Below are positions 12,719-23,489 of a stretch of 64,000 bases of DNA, one piece after another (position 1 is the first letter of the stretch; every line of letters begins with the position of its first letter). The notes under the pieces were generated by a model. It was not told the DNA's origin, searched no databases, and was given only the letters and a program-made list of their open reading frames with translations. The translations under genes were made by a program, and so were the position numbers. Source of the stretch: Adineta vaga (lineage: Eukaryota; Rotifera); the NCBI GenBank assembly GCA_021613535.1, contig CP075492.1, positions 6,262,001 to 6,326,000 on the forward strand, in the 5' to 3' direction.

Positions 12719-15700
12719 ATGGATTATCAAGGAGCAAAGGGGAAACCCGTGATGAAAAATGCACGCGTACAAACTCTACAAACAGCTATTCCACTTAGTT
12801 CTGAACTTAGACAATATCAACGACCACCTTCCAACAAACATATTCGTATACAAACTGAGCTAACATCCATTGGAGTTAGTGATGAAACAACGCACTTTCG
12901 TCGAAATCCTAAACAGAGATCAACCAAAATCATCAATGATCCATCACATATACCAAACATACCATATCAAAACTTCAATCACAACGACAAACTTACTGAA
13001 AACGAAGTTGTCACACAATCTTTACCGATACGACACGCAAGTGATGCTATTGACGAATCGAGACAAAGAAACCAAAGAATGGTAGAATCCAATGAGACTG
13101 CACAACAAAACCATTCAACTACCACTACTCCAGATGAAATTGAACCAACAGAACCTCTCATCGAATATGCTGATGAACCCATCTTACCACTTGCAGAAGC
13201 ATGTGCTCCTCTCGATGATATTCTACACAATCTATCATTCTATGTAGATCTTGCACTACAAGAAACACCTCAAGAACCACCAGGTAATCTTACTATTGAT
13301 GAAAGTGCTGCCATTCGATTATATACCATCGAATGGGATAAACCACATCGAAGTCTTTATTCCATGCTTAATTATACTCTCAAAACTCAACCTCGTGAAA
13401 AACTTCGACCTTACTTCAAATATATGAAATTATTTATCACTGCTCTTGTCAAATTACCATGCGTTCCACCATTAACTGTTTGGCGAGGTGTGACAAAAGA
13501 TCTGAGTCATGAATTTCCACCTGGAACACCTGTCACTTGGTGGGCATTCTCTTCCTGTACAACTGAACTAACTGTACTGGAAAACAACATGTATTTGGGT
13601 AATAGTGGAAGTCGAACTTTATTTTCAGTTGAAGCAATCAATGGTCGAACTGTTAGGGAACATTCACATTTCGTTACAGAAGATGAACTTCTTCTTCTTC
13701 CTGGTACACATATGATAGTTCAATCACTGTTTAGTCCAGCACCTCAACTTCATATTGTTCATTTGAAACAAGTTATTCCTGAAGAAGTTCTTCTTCAACC
13801 ACCATTCGAAGGTAATTCACACCCATCTATCATCACAATTCCATTTCTTATTGTCTATATTTAGGTGCACATGTATTTCCAAAGATAAAGCAAGTGATTT
13901 TACATGCTTTCATTAATTTCATTATTTTCTCTTCTTAGAAAGTCTTGGTATCATAAGAAACGGTATTCGATTCCAGTTTGTTTCTTGATACTTTTGGCTA
14001 TCGTAGGTGTTGTTGTTGGTGCTGTTTTAGGATCCAGAGCTAAATCGAACGCCAATAATAATGGAGGTATGTATCTGAATTCTATGTGACAATGCACAAA
14101 TTAAATCAATTTTCAATATGTCTTCTTTTAGTACAACGATGTGAAACACCATTTACAAGTGGGAAAACATCATTTGCTGTTGGTCGTAGTCCTGTCTCTG
14201 CAGCATTAGGTGATTTCGATAATGACAGAAATTTAGACATCATAGTTCTGAATCAACAAGACAGCGATGTAGTTCTCTTGCGCGGCGATGGACACGGAAA
14301 CTTTGAAACTCAAGCTACTATTCTAATAGATTCGCAACCCAATCATGCGGTACTTTATGACTTGAATAACGATAGAAAAGAAGATCTGGTAGTGACTACT
14401 CAAGAAGATAAGTCTGTCAATGTACTACTGAGTAATGGCGATGGAACATTTCAACAACCAACAGCCTATACAGTTGGTGCAGTTCCAGTGTATTTCATAA
14501 TAGATGATTTCAATGCTGACAGCATGCCAGATTTAGCAGTTGTCAATCAGGAAGACGGAACAATTAGCGTATTACTTGGCTATGGATTTGGTACTTTTCA
14601 AGATCAAGCCATATATTCTGTTGGAATCACACCAACTGCCATTGCCTCAGGCGATTTCAATCATGACAACATACTAGATTTGGCAGTGGTCAACAACGGA
14701 GATATTTACATTAGCATACTATTTGGCTCCGCAGATGGAACATTTCACACACAGTTACAAGTTGAAGCAGAACAAGGACTTACGAGTTTGGTGGTTCATG
14801 ATTTCAACAATGATAATAACATGGATTTAGTAGTGGTAAATAATATCTATGCTATTGTAAGTGTCTTGTTTGGTTATGGAAACGGATCTTTTCAATCACC
14901 AGTTAACTATCTTACCGGTGCTCAAGCTTATACCATTACAGCTCATGATTTTAATCACGATAATTATATGGATCTAGCAGTATCTAACTTTGGTGACGAT
15001 ACTGTTAGTTTATTTTTTGGTATGGCAAATGGTACCTTTCAAAATCAAGCAACATATGCTGTCGGTACTGGTCCTCGTGCCATCCTGGCCGATGATTTCA
15101 ATAATGATAATAACACAGATCTAGCCATCACCAACTATAGAGAAAGTTCGATTAGCGTATTGATCAACTATGGAGATGGAACTTTCTTGCCAGAACTCGA
15201 GTACTCTGTTGGTCAACTTCCAACAAGTGTTGTCGCAGGTTACTGTAATGTGGATAACTCCATTGATCTTGTTGTTGTCAATAGTCAAAGTAACACTCTT
15301 AGTATACTTTTTGGGTCTCCATTTGGAACATTTTCTTCATATCCAAGATATCCAGTTGGATCTCGACCGACTTCGATTATATCAAATGATTTCAATAATG
15401 ATACAATATTAGATATGGCTGTCACAAGTTATGGTAACAATATCGTTAGTATTTTACTTGGTCTCGGTAATGGTACATTTCCCAAATTACCAACTTATCC
15501 AACTGATACTTCTCCGCAATTTATTACAACAGCTGATTTTAATAACGACACACTTCTCGATCTCATGGTTACTAATTATGATTCTCAAAGTATTGTTGTG
15601 TTTCACGGAAGCAAAAATGGCGTTTTTAGCGAAAAGATCTCTTATTCTGTTAATGCAAGTGTCTCATCGTTGGTTGCTGGTGATTTTGATTATGATAATC

Positions 15701-17241
15701 TTACAGATGTAGCAGTAACCTGTCCAGATAGTAATATCATCACTATCCTATTTAATAAACGCACGAATGCATTTAACACTTCTATATCGTATGATGTTAG
15801 TTCCAAGCCTTGTTCAATCACATCGAAAGACTTTAACGATGATAAACTATTGGATCTGGCAGTGACCAGTTGTGACAATAATTCTGTTACCATTTTTCTT
15901 GGCAATCGAAATGGAACATTTCACAATTCAAATACATATCCTGTGGGTAATGAACCCATCTCAATCATATCGAGCCATTTCAACAATGATGTCAAACTCG
16001 ATTTAGCCATTGCTAATCGTGCCAGCAATACTACAAGTGTTTTGTTTGGTAATGGAGATGGATCTTTTCAGAATCCAATCAACTATACAGTTGGTGCACA
16101 ACCCTATTTTGTCACATCAAATGATCTCAACAATGATACTCATCAAGATTTAGTTGTTGTTAACAGAGACGATAATACAATCAGTATCTTACTTAGTGAT
16201 ACAAATGGATCTTTCAAACCGCCACTATCATTTCCAGTTGGACTTTCTCCCACATCTGTCATGTCGGCTGATTTCAACTATGATAAAATACCTGATCTAG
16301 TCGTTACCAATTCTGCTGATGAATCAATCACATTTTTGACTGGCTTGGGAAATGGTACTTTTCAGACTCATTCCGAATATGCAGTTGGTCAATCACCTAA
16401 TTCTATCATCGCAAATGATTTCAATAATGATAGTAGAACTGATCTTGCCATCGTCAATAAAGATGCGGATACTGTTAACGTAGTTTATGGTGATCGAAAT
16501 AAAATATTCGAAGGAGCACTCATCTATCGAATTAATCAGCAACCTGATTTTATCTTATCCAATGATTTCAATAATGACAATATTCTTGATCTTGCAACAG
16601 CGAATACAGCCAGCGATAGTGTTACTATCTTATTAGGCAAAGGAAATGGATACTTTGTTCGTTTCACTGATTTATCAGTGGGAAGTGCACCATCTGCTTT
16701 AGTTTCAAATAATTTCAATCAAGATAAAATACCAGATCTCATCGTGGCTAATCGAGATAACAGTAGTATCACTGTTTGGATAGGTGCTGGTAATGGAACA
16801 TTCTCATCGAAACAAACATATAAAGTTGGTGCATATCCAATATCCATAGCAACAAACTATTTCAATGCAGATAGCTATTTGGATATAGCTGTTGCGAATG
16901 CAAATGATAATAATCTTAGTATTTTACTAGGAAATGGAGATGGAACTTTTCGATATTCTGCAAACTATTCTGTTGATACTAGTCCATATTCTGTTATATC
17001 ATATGATTTGAACAATGATACGTATGCGGATTTAGCAGCGAGTAATTATGTATCAAATACTGTGAGTGTATTTCTTGGTAATGGTGATGGAAGTTTCGCA
17101 ACTACCAACAGTATTTCAACTGAAGTCGATCCTTTTTTAGTATTAGCAGGTGATTTTGACAAAAATGAACGACTGGATTTGGTTGCAATCAACACACTTT
17201 CTAACACAGCATCTATTACGTTAAATACATGTAAAGTCTGA
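12719..17241 (+). CDS. Transmembrane mono-ADP-ribosyltransferase with 21 FG-GAP repeats, copy 1
   Basis: Four exons (12719-13811, 13865-13889, 13939-14066, 14132-17241) encode 1451 residues. The N-terminal ~190 residues are polar and disordered. An arginine-type ART domain (about 195-365) has the catalytic pattern R256 in VWRGV, Ser in WWAFSSCT (278-279) and E321-D-E323 before LLLLPGT. One hydrophobic helix (about 385-405, SIPVCFLILLAIVGVVVGAVL) follows a basic stretch YHKKR. The rest (about 420-1451) is 21 FG-GAP/VCBS-type repeats of about 50 residues, each with an acidic loop such as DFNNDNNTDLAI and ending in GNGTF. There is no signal peptide. Basic residues precede the helix and NGT/NGS sequons are abundant after it. 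This suggests a type II protein with a cytosolic ART and an extracellular propeller-like domain (inference). Intron 2 starts GC rather than GT. Its inverted sister gene is at 27937-23490. Confidence 0.9.
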
Positions 17242-18403
17242 AGAATAAATTATTGTTTGGCATGTGTAAACAAAATTTGTAGTATTATGAAAAAAACTAA
17301 CTCAACTTTTCTATTCTAAATGTTCTATTTTTATTTAGTTGCATGTAATAAATATTGTTTCTATTGTTTTCAATCAAATATGATGAATATGATTTATAGA
17401 CTCTATACGAATGATAGAACGCAAAAACTGTGTATATTGAAAGGTAGAAAACTTGATTTAATTAGTAGGATATGATTCTAACAAAATATCAAACTACTAA
17501 TCGTCTTTTGTTTTTATTGATATCGTCGTGGAATAGAAAGAATCTATATACAGAATTTTGAATTTAATACCGATAATCGATTATGTCATCATATATTGAA
17601 TAATAAGACATTTTGATCAAATCAAGTACACCAAAAGTGACACTTTTGCTGTAAAAATACTATTGATTAATACGTGACGTTATGTTTAGTATGATTTGAT
17701 AAATTTATTAAACGAACCATATTTATATTTTGTATCCTATCGTACTTCACCTTACTATGATAACACCCTCTAGTTATCATTTTAAAATGCATCTTTTGCT
17801 TCTTTAGCATCGACGACCAATTGTACGAGTATCATGCAGAACACGATTGTGATCAATCACTTTTTCTATACAAATACCGATTCATACACCATATATGTGA
17901 AATATATATCGATATGATATGAATTATTGCGATTATACTTTCTCGATCATTTATTTTCTCTTTCTTTTCACAATAGTTGCTTATTCACAAACTATACATA
18001 GGCATTTTACTTTCGATATAAATCAAGTCAAATACAAAGAAGAAAGTCTGAGAAATACCATTGAATTTATAAAAACAATGTCTTCGATCTCGCACTGGTA
18101 TATATAGAAAGAAGATAAAATTGTCATATAAATATAATCTTGGTCAAAAGAATAATAATTCATAATCTGGATGATGAGGATATGAGTATTTTTTCTTCAT
18201 TGGTGCCCATATCATCTCATACTCACGCTCTTATCTTTTTAGTGAATAACATTTTCACTTGATGAACGATATAATCGAGATGATATATCTAAGAAAAATA
18301 TTATCGCCAATGACATGATATGATAATTATTATTACACATCAGCACTGCATATTTCAGAAATTTACAAACAAAAATAATAGAATAGAATAAATATTAAGA
18401 TAA
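17242..18403. other. Intergenic, one possible small secreted peptide
   Basis: About 1.2 kb between convergent genes. It includes a near-perfect 15-base palindrome, AAAAGTGACACTTTT, at about 17633-17647. The only open frame of note is listed separately at 17919-18107. Confidence 0.5.
17919..18107 (+). CDS. Possible small secreted peptide
   Basis: A 62-codon open frame starting MNYCDYTFSIIYFLFLF. It has a hydrophobic core and a plausible signal-peptidase site after AYS, followed by a short polar remainder. It has no homologue that I recognise. An AT-rich TATA-like stretch (ATATATATCGATATG) lies just upstream. It could be chance: short hydrophobic frames are common in such AT-rich DNA. Confidence 0.2.
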   Translation: MNYCDYTFSIIYFLFLFTIVAYSQTIHRHFTFDINQVKYKEESLRNTIEFIKTMSSISHWYI

Positions 18404-20918
18404 TTACATTATATTACAAAATGTAATGGAAAGAAAAGCAGATGTTGTAGATTTCACATTCGTAGAATTGAATGGAACATAATATTGAATTTCATCAAGA
18501 AAACATATATAATCAGCGACAGGTAATAATACATGATGTTTTTCATTTAATTCAAATTTTAATGATTGATACATTGTTTCACGATTTAGAAGACACATTT
18601 CATAAAGATTTAGAAGACGTTGACCATCAATACTTGAACATAGAAGAAGAATACTATTTTCAAGTCTGATTTGATGTAAAAATGATCTGACATGTTCATC
18701 TGTCCATTGAATAATACACGTAGGCAAATCACTAGGAAAAACAAAGCAAATGAATACTATGATTCCATATAGTTTCAAATTTTGAAAAACATACTCAGCC
18801 GTATGAGAGAAGGAATAGGTAGATTCTGATCTCATTAAAGATTGATTTGAAATTTGAGATGTTTCTAACTGTTGTTGTTGTTCATTGATTTCATTTTTCA
18901 ATATGTCATATGCTGATTGAAAAGTCATTCGCATAAAATCCACATAAATCTTGCCACTAACAATAATCCCAAGCCATCCATCTGGTTTATAATTTGATTC
19001 AACTATAATTGGAATTAAATGACATCCTCGTTCGAATGCATAATGTGCTTCTGATTGACAATAAACACTTTGTTTATAATAAGTTGACATACAAACTAAT
19101 ACACATTCAGAATTTTCTATTGCATTTGCCATACCAATCATAGTTGATCCTCGTAAACAATCCTTATCAAACCATACACGAAAACCATCTTTTACAAGTT
19201 GTTGATGAATTTGTCGACAAATTTTTTGATCTTTATGAGAATAACTTATCATAATATCATATTGATAGGAATTTGATTTCGTTACTTTTGTTATTGCTTC
19301 TTCTTCTTTTTCTAATTTCCAAAGAAGTCCTTCGGCAGCTCGTTGTAAACATAATTGATTGAAATTCGTTTTATTCGTAAGTAATCGAATATGATCTATA
19401 AAATGATCATCCTGTTTGAGAACTAAACAAGCATTATTGTCAAATGAAAGTGCGAGAAGAATTTCCAAGGCAATTTGTTGTACTTTAATTGAATCAAATC
19501 GAATATCAACGACACATTTAATTAACAATGATACTGCATGTTGTTTGATCAATTCTGTTTTCACTTGATCATGTTGTACAAAATCTAGAAAGTCAATTCA
19601 AATATTGATTCATATTTTCGAATAAAAACTTACTTTTTAAACTTTCTAATAAACTATAAAATCGTTCAGCTTTATGTGGATCACCAATTGATTTAGTTAA
19701 AAATTCCATATGTACAAGAACAATTTGTCCTGGATTAGTCATTGTTTTAATATCTGTTTCATCCATGAGTTTTCCTAAACATCGATAGGCATTCAATTGC
19801 ATATCATCATTTTCTACATCAGCTATTTTGAAAAGCATTGAAATTAAATTTGGTATTGTTTTCATAAAATTCAATATATTTCGATGCAATGTAAAATTAT
19901 ACAAATTTTGAATGATTATTCGAATATTAAATTTGATATTTAATTCTTCGAAAGAATGAACTAATGTTGATGCTAAAACAGTTGACCAATAGGAAACAAG
20001 TTGACTGTATTGAGGATAGAATGCGTCACTGAATTGATTAATATTATCTAATTCAATCGGACGGACGAGAAAATAACTGAGATGACGAAGCATCGTAGCA
20101 AATTTCGAAGAACAATGATAATAAGAATCTGGATGACAATTCGTTATCCAATTTGTATATTCAGTCAATAAGATTCGATGAACTTTAATCAAATGTTTTC
20201 CTTCACGTGAATCACAATACCATTGAAGATACCATGGCATAGTGTTAAGAAATAATGTTTGATCATCATTGAGTATTTGAATAAAATTAAATTCTAAATT
20301 TCGAATAATATCAATAGCATAAGATGAACATAAACATTGAATAATTGTAAAAAATATCGGCATAATTAAATCACAATCTTTTTTATTCAAATGATTATCA
20401 TGACAATGTTTGAATATGACTAATAGAAAGCCAATAGAACGAAATAATGGCGCATTCTTCTCTAAATGTCGACCATATGTAGTAAGTTCTTTAAGACAAT
20501 GTACAAGTGCATCAATTAATGATTTATGAAAAAAGAGATCTTTAAATGCAGAACGATTAGTATCATCAATATTGGAAGATAAATGTACAAATAAAGTTGA
20601 AGTATTTAGTAAGAGTTCTTGTGTTCCTTCATCAGTCGTTTTTCTTTGATATAAAAGATCGATTATTCCCTTATTACGTATTAAAATAACTAATTCATGT
20701 GTAATTAATTGAAAATTTGTTAATTTCTTATTTCGATATGGTGTATTTGCTAGCGAACAAATAATTTGATCGATTATATTATTTTGTATATTACGACTAT
20801 CGATTTGTTCTAATACGGAAAGAAATATATCGAATGACTGTTTTAATTGTTCAATACTAATATTTGGACCAAAGTTTTTAATTAACATACATTGTTCATC
20901 GACTTTAAGATGCAACAT
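18404..20918 (-). CDS. Helical-repeat / TIR / SAM domain protein (SARM1-like parts)
   Basis: Three exons (20918-19634, 19584-18795, 18731-18404) give 800 residues. Residues 1 to about 525 are all-helical and armadillo/HEAT-like. A TIR domain (about 536-670) opens with YDIMISYSHKDQ, has a BB-loop region FRVWFDKD, and has SVYCQSEAHYAFERG. The Glu in CQSEA (about 607) aligns with the glutamate used by NAD+-cleaving TIR domains such as SARM1. After a Gln-rich linker, WTDEHVRSFLHQIRL...IDGQRLLNL looks like a SAM domain (about 695-775). SARM1 has ARM-SAM-SAM-TIR, so the order differs. The last intron (18794-18732) is 63 nt with no stop, so reading through it creates a false hydrophobic stretch. The gene lies between two inverted ART genes. 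Possible roles are NAD+ hydrolysis or signalling scaffold; activity is inference. Confidence 0.82.
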
Positions 20919-21594
20919 ACTTTATTTTTTGTAATTAAATAGAATAAATCTGAAAAAAAAAGCAATTACATAGCTTTATCATTAGATCGTCTGTATAGTA
21001 TTCTTGACCTGTCTGAAATGTAATACACTAGCTTTGAGACGATAGATCGATGCGAAATTTGACTTTGTATCTATTCAAAATGACCAGTCAGAAGTGACTA
21101 TTCAACAATGGTCTATTATCGAACCATTCATGAAAACGTTGTTTGATAGTGACAATATTCGGATACGTCTTGCGTCCTCTCACTATAATTACGTCATTAG
21201 ATATACATATTCTCTTGTACATCTTCTTTCTTTCTATCTCTTAGTTCACTATTTCTGAGACGAAATGTGCTTTAAATATGATGTTTTGTGTTCCAAAACC
21301 GTTGGTACCACTGCTTTCTTTTTCATTTATGCAGACTGTTATCCATACTGTCACATTGGACATCACTCTTTTTTACAATTAATCACATATATAACTATGA
21401 AAAGAAAAAAGAAATTCCAGAAATTCTTTTGTTTGTTTTAATTCTTCATTATCGAACATATTTACATAGTCGTTTGGTAATAAATATAATAAGTAGATGC
21501 ACGTTGTAATTGAAAAAAAAAACTGTGCAAAATTTGCATTCGTTAATGCATCACAAAATCATCTCTGGTTCTGGCACATGCTATTTATTCTAGT
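20919..21594. other. Divergent promoter region between TIR and protease genes
   Basis: About 680 bases separating two divergently transcribed genes, so both promoters should lie here. AT-rich, and no gene or specific motif was recognised. Confidence 0.5.
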
Positions 21595-22656
21595 ATGATA
21601 TATTTTATCAAAATATTGCTTTTCATTATTCTAAATGTTACCTTATCAAATATCCATCAACTCTATGCTGAACGTCACGATTCTGATCTATATACTTTCA
21701 ATATTCGAATAAAAGACGGACAAACTGTTGAAGAATATGTGCAACAAATGACTAACTTTTGGACTGATATGCGTCTCAATTTGGCTGTACCAAAACCTTT
21801 ACTAAACGTTGAGTCTTTAATGACTAATGATAGTAGCAGTAATATTCTGTCATATCGAGATAGTAACAAAGCAATTGTTGTACAAGGTACTGTACAACGA
21901 TCTTCCGTCCTATCAAAACGATCTGGTTATCCAAATACAGTTGGTAAAGTTTATTTTGTTGATGGTTCATCATTTCACTCATGTTCCGCATCAGTTGTTA
22001 CATCTGACAATAAGGACATGATATTTACCGCTGCACACTGTGTTTATTCAACGACAAGTAATGCTTTTGTAACAAATTTTATTTTTATTCCACAGTATGA
22101 AAATAATACACGTCTATTTGGCACTTGGACTGCTCGTACTCTCTATGTTATGCAAAATTGGAGTTTGAATTTCGATATAAATTCTGATATTGCCATTGTT
22201 CTTCTCTATACTTTAAATAATCAACATATTGAAGATGTTGTTGGTAGTCAAGCCATTGGTTTTAATTATGGTCATTCAGCAACAATTCATTCATTTGGTT
22301 ATCCAAACAATTATTTCAGTACTCAAATGATGACTTATTGTACAGCGACAAAATATTTTCCTAATTTTAGTACTTATACAGGTGATGCTCTATCGTGTAC
22401 TATGAATCAAGGATCGAGTGGTGGACCATGGTTTGAATCGTTTAGTTTTTCCACTCTATCAGGTATTCAAACATCAGTGAATAGTTTTACGCTTGCTGGC
22501 ACTCCTAATGTGATGTATGGACCCTATTTCGATTCCTCAGTTTTGTCGATGTATAATAAAGCAAAAATTGATACGATTATCGTCTTTTCTGACGCAAGGC
22601 ATTGTAATTTTTCAGTAATTCTTCTCTTATCATCAGCAGTGTTTGCAAGATTTTAA
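21595..22656 (+). CDS. Secreted trypsin-fold serine protease (S1/V8-like)
   Basis: Single exon, 353 residues. The N-terminal signal peptide is hydrophobic (IYFIKILLFIILNVTLS). A propeptide of about 85-90 residues ends near SKRSGYPNTVGKV, and the protease domain follows. The catalytic triad is visible: H148 in FTAAHC, D198 in NSDIAIV and S275 in NQGSSGGPW. The domain lacks the IVGG activation start of animal trypsins, and the GSSGGPW form resembles bacterial and fungal V8/glutamyl-endopeptidase-like members. This raises the possibility of horizontal acquisition (inference), as does the absence of introns. The last ~18 residues (CNFSVILLLSSAVFARF) are hydrophobic and could be a GPI-anchor signal. 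The gene sits divergently next to the TIR gene and inside the inverted ART pair. Confidence 0.85.
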   Translation: MIYFIKILLFIILNVTLSNIHQLYAERHDSDLYTFNIRIKDGQTVEEYVQQMTNFWTDMRLNLAVPKPLLNVESLMTNDSSSNILSYRDSNKAIVVQGTVQRSSVLSKRSGYPNTVGKVYFVDGSSFHSCSASVVTSDNKDMIFTAAHCVYSTTSNAFVTNFIFIPQYENNTRLFGTWTARTLYVMQNWSLNFDINSDIAIVLLYTLNNQHIEDVVGSQAIGFNYGHSATIHSFGYPNNYFSTQMMTYCTATKYFPNFSTYTGDALSCTMNQGSSGGPWFESFSFSTLSGIQTSVNSFTLAGTPNVMYGPYFDSSVLSMYNKAKIDTIIVFSDARHCNFSVILLLSSAVFARF

Positions 22657-23489
22657 ACATGTGTTATAATTTGAAAATAAAATGAAAACATTGCAGAAAA
22701 TGCGAGTCTATAAGGTTTCTTATGTTTCTCACTGAACCAATAAAGTATTGATTGAAAATAAATATTATGTTCTTTCTTTCATCCTATTTGATCTTGAGCG
22801 TGTATCATTCAATGTAAACAATCCAACGTATTTATGAAGATGATTGACCAAGCTACAGACGACAAAGTATCTTCGAGTCTTTTACACTCTATAACAACTA
22901 ACAAACCAATGGACTGATCATTACCTTGTTTCAACGTCATTGAAAGAATCAGCAATATTGACTGCCATGGTTTACGATGGGGTTGGCGATATTTCTGATC
23001 ATTTTCCTGTTTCACTTCAATTCAATTGCGGATAACTTTTTAACAATCTGAAGTCCTCTTCATTCTTTCATGATTTTCTCATTGACAGTTGAGATATAAA
23101 TCTGAATCTCAACATTTTATTTATTCATTATCCACGTTCATCTTTTTGACTCCTATTTTTACGAGAACATTTGCCAACGAAAATATTTTTCTATAAATTG
23201 TCTCGTATACTATTTCAAGTACCAGCATATATATATATATCTTTCTTTGATAAACCCACGCATGAAAATACATCATCTTTTTATCTTTTGCTTTCACTGA
23301 TATTCTATGTTTCTTGTTTAGAAATTGAATAAATCGTTCCAGTTAAAAATATCATTCATTTCTTTCAGGTGATTCTACTTCACACATATTTTCATCCGCA
23401 CTCTCAAGATTCTGTATCATATGTTAATGAAATGACGTAATATGTCAACTAAAGTATATGTTGTACAAAAGCGAGAATGAAAATTAAAT
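22657..23489. other. Intergenic between convergent protease and ART copy 2
   Basis: Likely polyadenylation signal AATAAA just after the protease stop (about 22675-22680). Apart from the endonuclease-like fragment listed separately, nothing was recognised. Confidence 0.5.
22895..23035 (+). pseudogene. Fragment resembling the C-terminus of an EEP-type endonuclease/phosphatase
   Basis: A 46-codon open stretch ends in GVGDISDHFPVSLQFNCG and a stop. The SDHFPV core is the hallmark of the last conserved motif of exonuclease-endonuclease-phosphatase domains, which include retrotransposon APE endonucleases. WTDHYLVSTSL upstream fits the preceding motif. No continuation upstream was found. Probably a gene or retroelement relic; could be chance. 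Confidence 0.35.

Noticed and set aside
12979-13230. Identical 83-codon antisense open frame in both ART genes (also 27507-27758).
   Set aside because: It lies antisense within the ART exon and is a mere shadow. Its identity in both copies reflects DNA identity of the arms, not a second gene.
15690-15905. Antisense open frame inside the FG-GAP region, present in both arms.
   Set aside because: Shadow of the FG-GAP coding repeats; no own start context.
17633-17647. Palindrome AAAAGTGACACTTTT as a terminator or operator.
   Set aside because: Eukaryotic context with no adjoining gene end. Probably a chance hairpin in AT-rich DNA.
18732-18794. Transmembrane helix between TIR and SAM domains.
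   Set aside because: The segment has clear intron ends (GTATGT...TAG) and sits where a splice gives clean joining, so the helix is likely false.
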